DNA of 64,000 nucleotides from NCBI GenBank assembly GCA_003281385.1, contig QCCE01000004.1, positions 78,248 to 142,247 of the forward strand, read 5' to 3'. Source of the DNA: Prochlorococcus sp. AG-347-K17. GTDB taxonomy: Bacteria > Cyanobacteriota > Cyanobacteriia > PCC-6307 > Cyanobiaceae. The notes beneath the pieces are model-generated. The model saw only the letters and a program-made list of their open reading frames with translations. It had not been told where the DNA came from and searched no databases. Every line of letters begins with the position of its first letter. Within the stretch, counting starts at the first letter, position 1. A program made the translations under genes and the position numbers. Shown in pieces: positions 46,894 to 57,496 of the stretch.

Positions 46894-48216
46894 TTATTCG
46901 TTATTAAAACCATTAAATATTTGAAGGGCTATTTTAATAGAATTTTCAAAAAGAGGACTTGTATTACCTCTACTACTTCCCAATAATTTACTAACATCAT
47001 ACTCTGATGTAGAAAAAGAATTTGGCACAACTTGTTCTATTAATTCCATATTAGCCATACCCCCTGCTTCAAGTCTCATACATTCCACTGATTCACAGCC
47101 AAGTATTACACAAGTGTTATTTTTTTGAACCTCACTAATTTTTGAAATCAACCTTAATCCAATAACTTGTCCTAAATGAATACTTGGATTTCCTAAAGAC
47201 AAGGGATTAATTCTTGCAGAAATTATTTCGCCATTAATTCTTTCTAACACTATTTTTGTTGATTCTGTATCCCCTTCTACTCTTACAAAAGACCAACCAA
47301 GTTTATCGCTAATCCATGAGATCAAAAACAAAGCTTGAATTATATGATCTCCTGCAATATCAATATCAATATCAGAAATATGATCTAAAATTGGTCTCCT
47401 CGAAGGCGGATCAAAAATCATTGCTAATGATTCCCTCCAATTTTTTAACCTAACCCAATTCAAATCATTAATAGCTTTATTTGATTTGTTTAATTGATCT
47501 AAAATTTTTAAACATCTTTTCGGCGATCCAAGAGCAGTATCAATTATTAACCTTAGACCATATTTAGCAAAATATTCGAATATTTCAGGCGATTCATCCA
47601 AGCTTCCATTCCACCACAACCAAGAAGGTAATTCATCAATAGATAATTCATCAATTATTTTTAATCCTTTTTGTGATATTGAGGCTGAGTCCCCCCTGAT
47701 AACAACTAAATCTCCACATATAGGTTGCATAGCTGGAGTATCACTTAATGGACAGTAAGCGGACACAAAAGTTTTGATATCTGAATTTTCATTTAACGTT
47801 GGCGCTAAAGTTATTAATCTTCTTGGATTCAATGTACTTATTGATGATTCAAAAAATTGTCCTCTAAAGTCTTCAAAGTCTTTATTAAATAAATTTTCCT
47901 TCAACAAATTCAATAATTCTTCACTATTAATGGAAGTAGTGATAGGAAGTCCCTGATCTAGTATAAATTTTTTAGCAACTTCAATTATCTCTGGACTTAA
48001 ATTTCCAGTAATTGGTCCATTTAATAATCCTTTTTGAACCAAACATTGTTCTAGCCAAGCAGGTTGCCAGACCATTAAAGTAAAAGTATTAGCTCCAGTA
48101 TTATCTTTATCTTCTGAAATCCATAATTTTTTGAGATAATTAGGAATTTCCTGATAAGGCAACTCTAATGGGGTTTGGAGTGTGAGTTGAGGTTTCATTT
48201 TTAAGGTCTGCGCCAA
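46894..48216 (-). CDS. opcA: Glucose-6-phosphate dehydrogenase assembly protein OpcA
   Basis: A 440-residue redox-linked activator of glucose-6-phosphate dehydrogenase, typical of cyanobacteria. It starts after zwf with a 16-bp overlap, the usual zwf-opcA order. Segments such as LTLQTPLELPYQEIPNYLKKLW and the C-terminal CESVECMRLEAGGMANMELI are family features. With thioredoxin it sets the day/night activity of the oxidative pentose phosphate pathway. Confidence 0.95.
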   Translation of the reverse strand: MAQTLKMKPQLTLQTPLELPYQEIPNYLKKLWISEDKDNTGANTFTLMVWQPAWLEQCLVQKGLLNGPITGNLSPEIIEVAKKFILDQGLPITTSINSEELLNLLKENLFNKDFEDFRGQFFESSISTLNPRRLITLAPTLNENSDIKTFVSAYCPLSDTPAMQPICGDLVVIRGDSASISQKGLKIIDELSIDELPSWLWWNGSLDESPEIFEYFAKYGLRLIIDTALGSPKRCLKILDQLNKSNKAINDLNWVRLKNWRESLAMIFDPPSRRPILDHISDIDIDIAGDHIIQALFLISWISDKLGWSFVRVEGDTESTKIVLERINGEIISARINPLSLGNPSIHLGQVIGLRLISKISEVQKNNTCVILGCESVECMRLEAGGMANMELIEQVVPNSFSTSEYDVSKLLGSSRGNTSPLFENSIKIALQIFNGFNNE

Positions 48217-49724
48217 AATATATTATCTTTTGAAAGTAATTGATCAGACTCAGCAGGTCCCCATGTCATAGATTCATAATTATAAATTGGCAACTTCCAA
48301 GGAGAATTATCCATCAATTCTATTAATGGCGTGTAAAGTTTCCAAGCTGCCTCAACTTCATCACTTCTAGTAAATAAGGTTGGGTCAGAAAGCATTGCAT
48401 CAGCTAGTAATCTTACATATCCTTCATCTGAGGGTTCTCCGAATGATTCATCATAAGAAAATTCCATCTCAACTGGCCTGGATTTCATTCCAGAACCAGG
48501 AGATTTTACCTCAAATTTGAAAGTAGCACCTTCATTTGGCTGAATTCTAAGAATAAGTTGATTTGGGGCAGGATTTATTATTGTAGATTCGAATAAATGA
48601 ACAGGAACGTCTTTAAAAGTCAAGACTATTTCCCCAAGTCTTTTAGGTAGTCTTTTCCCTGTTCTCAAATAAAAAGGAACCCCTTGCCAACGCCAGTTAT
48701 CGACGAAAACTTTTGTCGCAATATAAGTTTCTGTTGTGCTATTACAATTAACACCTTCTTCAAACCTATATCCTTTTAGTCGATTTGATATATTTCCCCC
48801 CTCCCCATATTGACCTCTTATGCAACAATTCCATGGCTCATTTTCATCAGCAAGTTTTGAAGCTTGAAGAACTTTAGCTTTTTCATTTCTTATTGCTTCA
48901 GGTTCAAATTTTCCAGGAGGTTCCATAGCAGTAACAGCAAGCATTTGAGTCATATGATTTTGAAGCATATCTCTTAAGGCACCAGAGCTTTCGTAATAAC
49001 CTGCTCTATCTTCAACACCTACTGTTTCAGATGAAGTGATTTGAACACTTGATATATAATTTCTGTTCCAGATTGGTTCAAAAATAGTATTAGCAAACCT
49101 CAAAACAAGGATGTTTTGAACTGTTTCTTTACCTAAATAATGATCAATCCTATAAATCTGACTTTCTTCAGCACAACTTTGAACAATCTTATTCAATTTT
49201 TTTGCACTTGAATAATCTCTTCCAAAAGGTTTTTCTATCACTAAACGGCTTTTCTTAGGGTCATCTAAAAGGCCAGCTGCTTTTAGAGCTTTACATCCAC
49301 TTGCATAGAAATTCGGAGATACTGATAAATAAAATGTTCTATTCCCATGCGTAGCTTGTGTTTTGTCAATTTCATTTAATCTTTTAGAAAGCCTTACGAC
49401 ATGATCAGTTTGTTGTAAGTCAACTGGTTCATAGAAAAGATAATTAGAAAATTGTTCCCACTCATTTTCTTTACCAGATATTTGATTGGATAACTTTACT
49501 TTCATTTTTTCTCTAAACTCATTATCAGTCCATGGTCTTCTCGCGCAACCAACTATTCCAAATTCACAAGGAATTCTTCTTTGCAAATAGAGTTCAAATA
49601 AGGCTGGTATTAATTTTCTATGAGTAAGGTCTCCACTTGCACCAAATATTACTAAGCATTGTGGAGATATGACTCTTTCCTGCCGTAAACCCAATCTTAG
49701 AGGATTACTTAAAGTTGAAGGCAT
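48201..49724 (-). CDS. zwf: Glucose-6-phosphate 1-dehydrogenase
   Basis: A 507-residue enzyme, first step of the oxidative pentose phosphate path, making NADPH in the dark. IFGASGDLTHRKLIPALFEL binds NADP and RIDHYLGKETVQNIL holds the catalytic Asp-His. Complete, and first of the zwf-opcA-cobB group. Confidence 0.97.
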   Translation of the reverse strand: MPSTLSNPLRLGLRQERVISPQCLVIFGASGDLTHRKLIPALFELYLQRRIPCEFGIVGCARRPWTDNEFREKMKVKLSNQISGKENEWEQFSNYLFYEPVDLQQTDHVVRLSKRLNEIDKTQATHGNRTFYLSVSPNFYASGCKALKAAGLLDDPKKSRLVIEKPFGRDYSSAKKLNKIVQSCAEESQIYRIDHYLGKETVQNILVLRFANTIFEPIWNRNYISSVQITSSETVGVEDRAGYYESSGALRDMLQNHMTQMLAVTAMEPPGKFEPEAIRNEKAKVLQASKLADENEPWNCCIRGQYGEGGNISNRLKGYRFEEGVNCNSTTETYIATKVFVDNWRWQGVPFYLRTGKRLPKRLGEIVLTFKDVPVHLFESTIINPAPNQLILRIQPNEGATFKFEVKSPGSGMKSRPVEMEFSYDESFGEPSDEGYVRLLADAMLSDPTLFTRSDEVEAAWKLYTPLIELMDNSPWKLPIYNYESMTWGPAESDQLLSKDNIFWRRP

Positions 49725-49834
49725 ATTTTTAGTATTCTTTTTTTAAAATCCTCTTTTTTGCTTAAATATGCTACGTATTGTGTCTAAACCAAAAAGTATT
49801 TAATAGATGAAAATTAAATATAGAAATAAAAGAT

Positions 49835-50980
<1,146 letters not shown>

Positions 50981-51159
50981 TTAAGATTTCTTTTATAAAA
51001 GATTATCAATTTGTAGTTTAATTTGTAGTGATTTCACAAAAATGGTTACGTTTTGAGATCGGAATAAATAAATGAATTTATTTTTATTTTTCTGTATTTG
51101 TTGTTTTTATCGGTATAGTTACACAGAAATAATTTTTTATCTAATTAAAAAATTCATTT

Positions 51160-51696
51160 ATGAATAATTCTCAAGAATCATTAGATCATTCCAAAAATGA
51201 TGATTATAGGACAATTGAGCAAACGATGGAAAAGCTTTCTGGCGGAACAAGAAGACTGGCAGCTCAACTAACCACTTCTGCAAGTTTCGACTCTTTGTGG
51301 AATGTTTTAACAGATTATGATCGACTAAATCTTTACATACCAAATTTACTTTCTAGCAAAAAAATATATCAAAAGAACAACAATGTGCACCTTAAGCAGG
51401 TTGGTGCACAGGATTTTCTTGGTATGAAATTTTCAGCTGAAGTAACTATTGATTTATTCGAAAATAAGGCCCTTGGTCTCTTAAAATTCAATTTAATAAA
51501 AGGAGATTTCAGGAAGTTTGAAGGTTGTTGGAAAATTCAAACTATTAAAAATTCTTCAAAAAATTCATTAATTTACGATCTAACTGTTCAAGGTTGTCAG
51601 TGGATGCCCATAGGGATGATAGAGAAGAGACTAAAAAAAGACCTGTCAGAAAATTTAATTGCCGTTGATAGACAAGCAAAATTATCAATTAAGTAG
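51160..51696 (+). CDS. START/polyketide cyclase-like protein (COQ10/SRPBCC family)
   Basis: A 178-residue SRPBCC-fold protein: GGTRRLAAQLTTSASFDSLWNVLTDYDRLNLYIPNL, LKQVGAQDFLGMKFSAEVTI and a C-terminal helix. Such proteins hold hydrophobic ligands such as quinones or carotenoids. The first 25 residues are acidic-polar and not part of the fold. Divergent from petH over 182 bp. Ligand unknown. Confidence 0.87.
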   Translation: MNNSQESLDHSKNDDYRTIEQTMEKLSGGTRRLAAQLTTSASFDSLWNVLTDYDRLNLYIPNLLSSKKIYQKNNNVHLKQVGAQDFLGMKFSAEVTIDLFENKALGLLKFNLIKGDFRKFEGCWKIQTIKNSSKNSLIYDLTVQGCQWMPIGMIEKRLKKDLSENLIAVDRQAKLSIK

Positions 51697-51713
51697 TTTG
51701 AAATTTTAAATAA

Positions 51714-51786
51714 TAGCCCCAAGGGGATTCGAACCCCTGTCGCCTCCGTGAAAGGGAGGTGTCCTAGGCCTCTAGACGATGGGGCC
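51714..51786 (-). tRNA. tRNA-Glu (UUC)
   Basis: A 73-nt cloverleaf on the minus strand. Acceptor arm GGCCCCA pairs with TGGGGCT (first pair G-U), anticodon stem CCTCC/GGAGG encloses the loop CTTTCAC with anticodon TTC (plus-strand complement at 50-52 of the 51700s), and the T-loop GTTCGAATC is intact. Discriminator A; CCA not encoded. In cyanobacteria charged tRNA-Glu also starts tetrapyrrole synthesis. Confidence 0.97.
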
Positions 51787-51827
51787 AGGAAATTAGCATA
51801 ACAGCTTATTAAAAACTAAGAGTAAGG

Positions 51828-52946
51828 CTAGCCTTTCGTCAAGTATTGTTGCTCTTTGTTTTGTCCTTGCCATACAGGAACGGTGAAATGGAAGCAGGAG
51901 CCTTCACCAATTTCAGATACTACCCATATTCTTCCACCATGAACTTGTACTATTCTCCTACAAACAGATAAACCTATGCCAAATCCTGATGTTCCTTCAG
52001 AAGTCTGTGGGAGTCTTACTCTATCAAGAAAAATTCTTTTTTGTTCGCTCAAAGGAATACCTGCGCCTTTGTCACAAATTGTTATTTCTACCCATTGATT
52101 TGTCTTATGAATCATAGTGATTTTTATTGATCCAGAGTCTTTAGAAAATTTAATAGCATTTTCAATTAAATTTAAAAATACTTGCCTCATTCTTCTTTGA
52201 TCTGCAAATACTCTTGGCAGATCAGATGGGATATCAGTATCTATTTCAATATTCCTTAATCTCCAGAATTTTTCTAATTCGAGTATGACCTCAGCACTAA
52301 TATTACCTAAATCAATGTTCTGAGGATTAAATAACGCTTCCCATTTAGTTGTCCCAACTTCTAAAAGATCCTGAGATAAGAGTTCAATCTCTTCTAGACG
52401 CCTTTTAATTACATCTTGTAATTTTGAAATATCTATTTGTCCGAGTTTTTGACTTTGAACAGCCAAAGTAGCAGCAGTTAAAGGTGTTCTTAATTCATGC
52501 GCGACCATTCTTAATAATCTTTCCTGAGATTCTATTCTTTTTGTTAATGTCTCATTTTCTTGTCTTAAAACTAGAAGTTCGTCTTCCAATAGAAATTCTT
52601 TTTGAGTTCTTATTGAATCGATTTTGGATGGTTGTAAATTAATCCCTAGATTTTTTGTTAATCCTTCCTGTGTCCACCTCGGCAACCATTTTTGCAACTG
52701 AGAGAAAATATTACTTCCAGCAAAAATTTGCTTTGGAGCTGGGGAAATTTTTATAAGGGCAGGAATAGCGACTAATCTATGTAATTCAAGTAATTCCGGC
52801 TGCTCTGTAGGCTCAGAAATCTGAAGAGATATCTTGAATTCACAATCATCTGATTCTAAATAGGCAATTAGGGACTTAATATCATTACTAGAAAGTTGAT
52901 TTCTAGCTGCAACAAGTATTAATTTTAACTCTTTTTTATCATTCAA
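51828..52946 (-). CDS. sasA: Clock-output histidine kinase SasA
   Basis: A 372-residue sensor kinase. Residues 1-100 resemble KaiB (thioredoxin-like fold, [20 protein letters not shown]) and bind KaiC. The phospho-acceptor is H150 in [19 protein letters not shown]; the ATPase part has [19 protein letters not shown] and [14 protein letters not shown]. It passes circadian time to RpaA. Prochlorococcus keeps kaiB and kaiC but has lost kaiA, from general knowledge. Confidence 0.95.
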   Translation of the reverse strand: MNDKKELKLILVAARNQLSSNDIKSLIAYLESDDCEFKISLQISEPTEQPELLELHRLVAIPALIKISPAPKQIFAGSNIFSQLQKWLPRWTQEGLTKNLGINLQPSKIDSIRTQKEFLLEDELLVLRQENETLTKRIESQERLLRMVAHELRTPLTAATLAVQSQKLGQIDISKLQDVIKRRLEEIELLSQDLLEVGTTKWEALFNPQNIDLGNISAEVILELEKFWRLRNIEIDTDIPSDLPRVFADQRRMRQVFLNLIENAIKFSKDSGSIKITMIHKTNQWVEITICDKGAGIPLSEQKRIFLDRVRLPQTSEGTSGFGIGLSVCRRIVQVHGGRIWVVSEIGEGSCFHFTVPVWQGQNKEQQYLTKG

Positions 52947-53052
52947 AAGATTTCCTCTGAAGTGTTGAAAAGCTGTTAATCCTTATAAACACATTAAGAT
53001 ATTTTTTTTTATTTTACAGATAGGCTATGAAATAAATAGGACTTATTTATAT

Positions 53053-53592
53053 ATGGTTGCTATTAATTCAAAGAAAAATTTACATTTTGGTGAAAATCCT
53101 CCGGAAATCAATTTAAATAGTAATTTAAAAAGATGGTTTTCAAGGAATATTGGATTATGGAAATCTAATAGAACTTATTTTCTTGATGAAAGACAAAAAA
53201 CATATAATTTAATTATGAATTTAAATATACAAGCTCTTGATAATAAATCCGAATGGGAATCGCATTATAAGTTCACTTGGTTCCCAGAAAAAAAATATAA
53301 TTTCTTTGACGAAAACCCCCAGTATAAAGAGCGAGGGGAAATGAGTGCATTTTTAAAAGGCCATCAACTTTTTAGAGAAAATTTTTATTTAAGTAATGAT
53401 GAAGGGATTTCAAATATAAAGCAAGTCGACGAACACGAAATGATTTTTGAATCTTCTTACAAAGATTGGTATATTCTTGAACACACTAGGCTTGTAGATT
53501 CTGATAATTATAGATTTAGGGTTATATATTCATGGAACAAAAATAAGCTGAAAATAGTAGAGAATCATCACGAAATTAAAATTATTAAATAA
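53053..53592 (+). CDS. CpcS/CpeS-like lipocalin family protein
   Basis: A 179-residue beta-rich protein. NLKRWFSRNIGLWKSNRTYFL, WESHYKFTWFPEKKYNFF and LEHTRLVDSDNYRFRVIYSW recall the CpcS/CpeS bilin lyase (lipocalin-like) family. As high-light Prochlorococcus has almost no phycobiliproteins, a bilin or other tetrapyrrole-handling role would be unusual. No signal peptide. Assignment rests on pattern resemblance only. Confidence 0.6.
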   Translation: MVAINSKKNLHFGENPPEINLNSNLKRWFSRNIGLWKSNRTYFLDERQKTYNLIMNLNIQALDNKSEWESHYKFTWFPEKKYNFFDENPQYKERGEMSAFLKGHQLFRENFYLSNDEGISNIKQVDEHEMIFESSYKDWYILEHTRLVDSDNYRFRVIYSWNKNKLKIVENHHEIKIIK

Positions 53593-53663
53593 ATTCTATT
53601 GGCAGATTTAGTTTAAAAATAAAAATGTTATGTTAATAGTATTAATAAGAAAATTAATCAAAT

Positions 53664-54098
53664 ATGGGTTTTAAAATATTTAGATTTTTTGCAATTCCTC
53701 TAATATTTACATATTTTTTATTTGACATAAATCATGAATTTAATAAAGTAAGTGCAAATGTAAAAAATTCACCTGCCAACAAAAATGATTTAGATTTATA
53801 TCATGGGATGGGGGTTTCATTCTTATGTAATGCGACAAGAAAAGGATTTGATCTAGATTTCCCAAAAACATTAAACGTTGCTTCGGCAACCTTCGCATCA
53901 GTAATTTCACAAAAACATGGGGGGAAAATAATAGAAAGAAAGAAAGAACAGACAGTTGATATGAAAAAATTACAATTTATTGCATCTCTACAATTAGTTG
54001 AATCAGCTCTTCAAGTCTGCCCGGATAATGTTCCTGAAAAGATTGAAAAACAATTTAAGATTGAAACTGAGAGACTTAAGAAATTACAAAAATTGTAA
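53664..54098 (+). CDS. Conserved exported protein, 144 aa
   Basis: A 144-residue protein with an N-terminal signal anchor (FRFFAIPLIFTYFLFDI). The mature part has two cysteines (FLCNATRKGFDLDFPK and VCPDNVPEKI), probably a disulfide, and a Lys-rich helical end. The sequence LYHGMGVSFLCNATRKGFDLDFPKT looks conserved in style, but I do not know the family. Confidence 0.7.
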   Translation: MGFKIFRFFAIPLIFTYFLFDINHEFNKVSANVKNSPANKNDLDLYHGMGVSFLCNATRKGFDLDFPKTLNVASATFASVISQKHGGKIIERKKEQTVDMKKLQFIASLQLVESALQVCPDNVPEKIEKQFKIETERLKKLQKL

Positions 54099-54113
54099 AT
54101 TTAATAATTTCTT

Positions 54114-55109
54114 TTATCTAAACATTGAACTAACGGAGCTTTCTTCGTGAATTCTCCAAATAGCTTCCCCCAACATATTTGCCACAGAAAGAACTTTTAA
54201 CTGTGGAAAATTATCTTTATATATTACTGGTATACTATTTGTGACAATAACTTGTTCGAAAAGATTCTTAGTACTCAATCTCTCATAAGAAGGAGGCGAA
54301 AATACAGCATGTGAGGCGCATGCAAAAATTCTATTAGCTCCTTCTTTTTTTAGTAAATTAGCTCCGGAACAAATTGTGCCCCCAGTGTCAATCATATCGT
54401 CTATGAGAATAGCTGTTTTACCTTTGACTTCTCCAATAACCGTTAGACTTTCAGCGATATTATGCGCAGATCTTCTTTTATCAATAATAGCCAACGGTGC
54501 ATCGTTCATTAATTTCGCGAATGCTCTTGCTCTCGCAACCCCTCCTACATCAGGAGAGACTACAACTATTTCTTCTAAATTAAGAGTTTCTAGATAATCA
54601 ATTAATACAGGTGAACCGTAAATATGATCGCATGGTATATCAAAATAGCCTTGTATCTGAGCCGAGTGTAAGTCCATAGCAAGAACTCTATCAACTCCTG
54701 ATTTCTCTAGTAAATTAGCAGTTAGTTTTGCAGTGATAGACTCTCTTCCTGAGGTCTTTCTATCTGCCCTTGCATATCCAAAATAGGGAATTACAGCTGT
54801 TATTTGTCTAGCAGACGCTCTCTTGCATGCGTCAACCATGATCATAAGCTCCATTAAACTATCGTTTACAGGAGCGGATGTAGGTTGTATAAGAAAGACG
54901 TCACAACCTCTAATAGATTGCTGAATCTGGACATAAAGTTCTCCATCTGCAAATCTTTTAGATATTAAAGGTACATTCTCAATCCCTAAGTATGATGCAA
55001 TTTCTTCAGCTAATTTAGGATTTGTTGTCCCACTTACTAGCCTTAATCTACTATTGTTTAGATTAAAGTTTGACTCTTTAGTCTGCATTGCCGTGATAAA
55101 ACTAGTCAC
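54114..55109 (-). CDS. prs: Ribose-phosphate pyrophosphokinase
   Basis: A 331-residue enzyme that makes PRPP from ribose 5-phosphate and ATP for nucleotides, His and Trp. The PRPP loop is AILIDDMIDTGGTI; VVSPDVGGVARARAFAKLM and VIPYFGYARADRKTSGRE are catalytic. Complete; the first 15 residues are a common non-conserved extension. Convergent with the preceding 144-aa gene. Confidence 0.97.
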   Translation of the reverse strand: MTSFITAMQTKESNFNLNNSRLRLVSGTTNPKLAEEIASYLGIENVPLISKRFADGELYVQIQQSIRGCDVFLIQPTSAPVNDSLMELMIMVDACKRASARQITAVIPYFGYARADRKTSGRESITAKLTANLLEKSGVDRVLAMDLHSAQIQGYFDIPCDHIYGSPVLIDYLETLNLEEIVVVSPDVGGVARARAFAKLMNDAPLAIIDKRRSAHNIAESLTVIGEVKGKTAILIDDMIDTGGTICSGANLLKKEGANRIFACASHAVFSPPSYERLSTKNLFEQVIVTNSIPVIYKDNFPQLKVLSVANMLGEAIWRIHEESSVSSMFR

Positions 55110-55354
55110 GAAATTTGCACCATAAAACTGTACCCTTATCGTAGTCGTTTATGTGAATTTCGCAAAAGATAATGACTAGATGTTGTCAAAAGTCACATCA
55201 ATTGAGTAGAAATTTCTTAATTAAAAATTAAAATATATATCTATTCAGTTTTAAAAACTAAGATTGAGATTTGTCAATTAAAAAAAATTTGTATATTGTT
55301 GAATTTAGGGGATTAAAAAACTATAGGCGTAAAGAATCAAAATATATTTAAAAT

Positions 55355-56875
55355 ATGCCTACAGAGTCAATTATCAAAAAAAAATCATTAGGCTTACTTT
55401 TGCATCCATCATGTATTCCGGGAGGAAGAGTATGTGGAACTTTTGGAAGAGGAGCCATAGAGTGGATAAAAAAACTAGATAAGCATGGAATTGAATACTG
55501 GCAATTTTTACCTCTTACACCTACTGATTCTACAGGTTCTCCATATAGTTCCCCATCTAGTTTTGCACTAAACCCATGGTTTCTGGATGTGGATGATTTA
55601 ATAGAAAAAGGTTTTATATTCATTTCAAATAAAGAAAATCTAGGGCCAACAAATCTTGATAAAGATCACTTTGATTTTGATATTGCGGACGATTTAACAA
55701 AGAAATTAGGTCTCCTTCTTTTGCAAGGTTGGAGTTCACAATCTGAAGAAAGAAAAATTAATTTTAATAAATGGATCAGGAGTAATTCTTGGGTTGAAGA
55801 TTATGCAACGTTTGTTGTTATCAGAGAGGAATTTAATATGATGCCTTGGTGGGAATGGCCTAAGGAATTTAAAATAAAAAATGACAAGTTCTTAAAATCG
55901 TGGATAAAGAAAAAAAGTGAAGAGATACTTATTAAAAAATTAATACAGTGGCATCTTGATGAGCAATGGAGTGTCATTAAAAACTTCGCAAAATCAAGAA
56001 ATATTAAACTGATAGGTGATTTACCTTTTTACGTTTCTAGAGACAGCGCCGACGTATGGAGTAATAAATCATTATTTTCAATTTTTAAAAATGGAGATTT
56101 AATCTTTCAAAGTGGTGTTCCACCAGATTATTTTTCATCAACAGGACAATTATGGGGCACTCCAACCTACTTTTGGTCAAAACATAAGAGGTCTAATTTC
56201 GATTGGTGGAGAAAACGATTTCAAAGACAATTTGAACTTGTAGACGTATTGAGATTTGATCATTTCAGAGGTTTGGCGGGTTACTGGAGAGTTAATGGCA
56301 GTTCTAAATCGGCAATTATTGGAAAATGGATAAATTCCCCAGGTAAAACACTATTAAATAAAGTAAAAAAAGATCTAGGGGTTAATTATCTACCAATTAT
56401 TGCGGAGGATCTAGGCGTAATAACCCCAGATGTAGAGAAATTAAGGGAAAATTTTGAACTACCTGGCATGAAAATATTACAATTTGCTTTTGATGGTAAT
56501 GAAGATAATCCTTATTTACCAAAAAATATTGATGGAGAAAATTGGGTTGTTTATACAGGTACTCATGATAATTCTACTTCTATTTCATGGTGGGAATATT
56601 TAGATTATGAGTCCAAAAAAAGAATAAATGATGAGTATAATTTTTCAGAAAATCCTTCTTGGGATTTAATAAAAATTGGCATGGACACAACTGCTAATCT
56701 CTTCATTGCTCCAATTCAAGATATATTATCTCTAGACGATTCAAGTAGATTAAATAAACCTGGCACTACAAAAAATAACTGGAAATGGAAGTTAAATCTA
56801 TCTTTAGATGAAATAGAGGAAAATATAAAAATCTTTAGTGAGCTAGGAAATGATTTTGGAAGAACTCGAAAGTAA
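55355..56875 (+). CDS. malQ: 4-alpha-glucanotransferase
   Basis: A 506-residue GH77 enzyme that moves maltooligosaccharide segments in glycogen metabolism. LIGDLPFYVSRDSADVW, DVLRFDHFRGLAGYW (Asp nucleophile), and AEDLGVITPDVEKL (acid) are present, with YTGTHDNSTS near the end. Full length. The 245 bp upstream are AT-rich with no clear site seen. Confidence 0.96.
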   Translation: MPTESIIKKKSLGLLLHPSCIPGGRVCGTFGRGAIEWIKKLDKHGIEYWQFLPLTPTDSTGSPYSSPSSFALNPWFLDVDDLIEKGFIFISNKENLGPTNLDKDHFDFDIADDLTKKLGLLLLQGWSSQSEERKINFNKWIRSNSWVEDYATFVVIREEFNMMPWWEWPKEFKIKNDKFLKSWIKKKSEEILIKKLIQWHLDEQWSVIKNFAKSRNIKLIGDLPFYVSRDSADVWSNKSLFSIFKNGDLIFQSGVPPDYFSSTGQLWGTPTYFWSKHKRSNFDWWRKRFQRQFELVDVLRFDHFRGLAGYWRVNGSSKSAIIGKWINSPGKTLLNKVKKDLGVNYLPIIAEDLGVITPDVEKLRENFELPGMKILQFAFDGNEDNPYLPKNIDGENWVVYTGTHDNSTSISWWEYLDYESKKRINDEYNFSENPSWDLIKIGMDTTANLFIAPIQDILSLDDSSRLNKPGTTKNNWKWKLNLSLDEIEENIKIFSELGNDFGRTRK

Positions 56876-56888
56876 AATTTAGTAAAAA

Positions 56889-57383
56889 TTATTTATTGAT
56901 AATTTGATTTTCAGTATTTTGAATCTCTATAACATTCACATTCAAAATAAAGTATCTCTTTAATATAAATACAGTTAGAACTAATATAAAAAAATACAAA
57001 ATACTTCCTACCCATGTATTGATAAGATCAAATTTCCTGAACAGAAACTCCCTTCCCTCTTTCTTTAAAATTTTTCTTTCTCTAACTTCTAATTTTAATA
57101 ATGTATTTTTTTTTAATACTAAGCATTCCTCTAATTTAATTAATATAGATCTTATAAAAGGATACTCTGGCCTAGTACTTATATTATTATTTTCAATTGA
57201 ATTTATTATTCGTTCAGGAATTTTTGAAATGTATGATAATTCTTGTATTGTGAGTTTTTTTTGGATTCTTGTTTCTTTTACTATCCTTGCGATTTCCATA
57301 TATTGATTAACCAATTCAGGGCTAAAGTCCTTATTTTTTTTTGATTTTTTATTAAATAAAAAGAGATTTTTCAAAATATTCAT
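56889..57383 (-). CDS. HTH membrane protein (RodZ-like, truncated form)
   Basis: A 164-residue protein: an N-terminal XRE-type helix-turn-helix (VKETRIQKKLTIQELSYISK, about residues 34-53) and a single membrane helix (WVGSILYFFILVLTVFIL, about 127-144) with a short outer tail. The HTH-then-TM order is that of RodZ, the MreB-linked shape protein, but it lacks the long periplasmic part. No DNA-binding function is proven. Confidence 0.75.
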   Translation of the reverse strand: MNILKNLFLFNKKSKKNKDFSPELVNQYMEIARIVKETRIQKKLTIQELSYISKIPERIINSIENNNISTRPEYPFIRSILIKLEECLVLKKNTLLKLEVRERKILKKEGREFLFRKFDLINTWVGSILYFFILVLTVFILKRYFILNVNVIEIQNTENQIINK

Positions 57384-57496
57384 TCAATATTCCAAAGCTA
57401 AATAATCCTTTTAATACTCAATTTTGAAAACAAAATTTTTTTTAATCTTAATAGAATTAAATTCATAAGTAAATTTTTTGGATATAAATATAAAAA

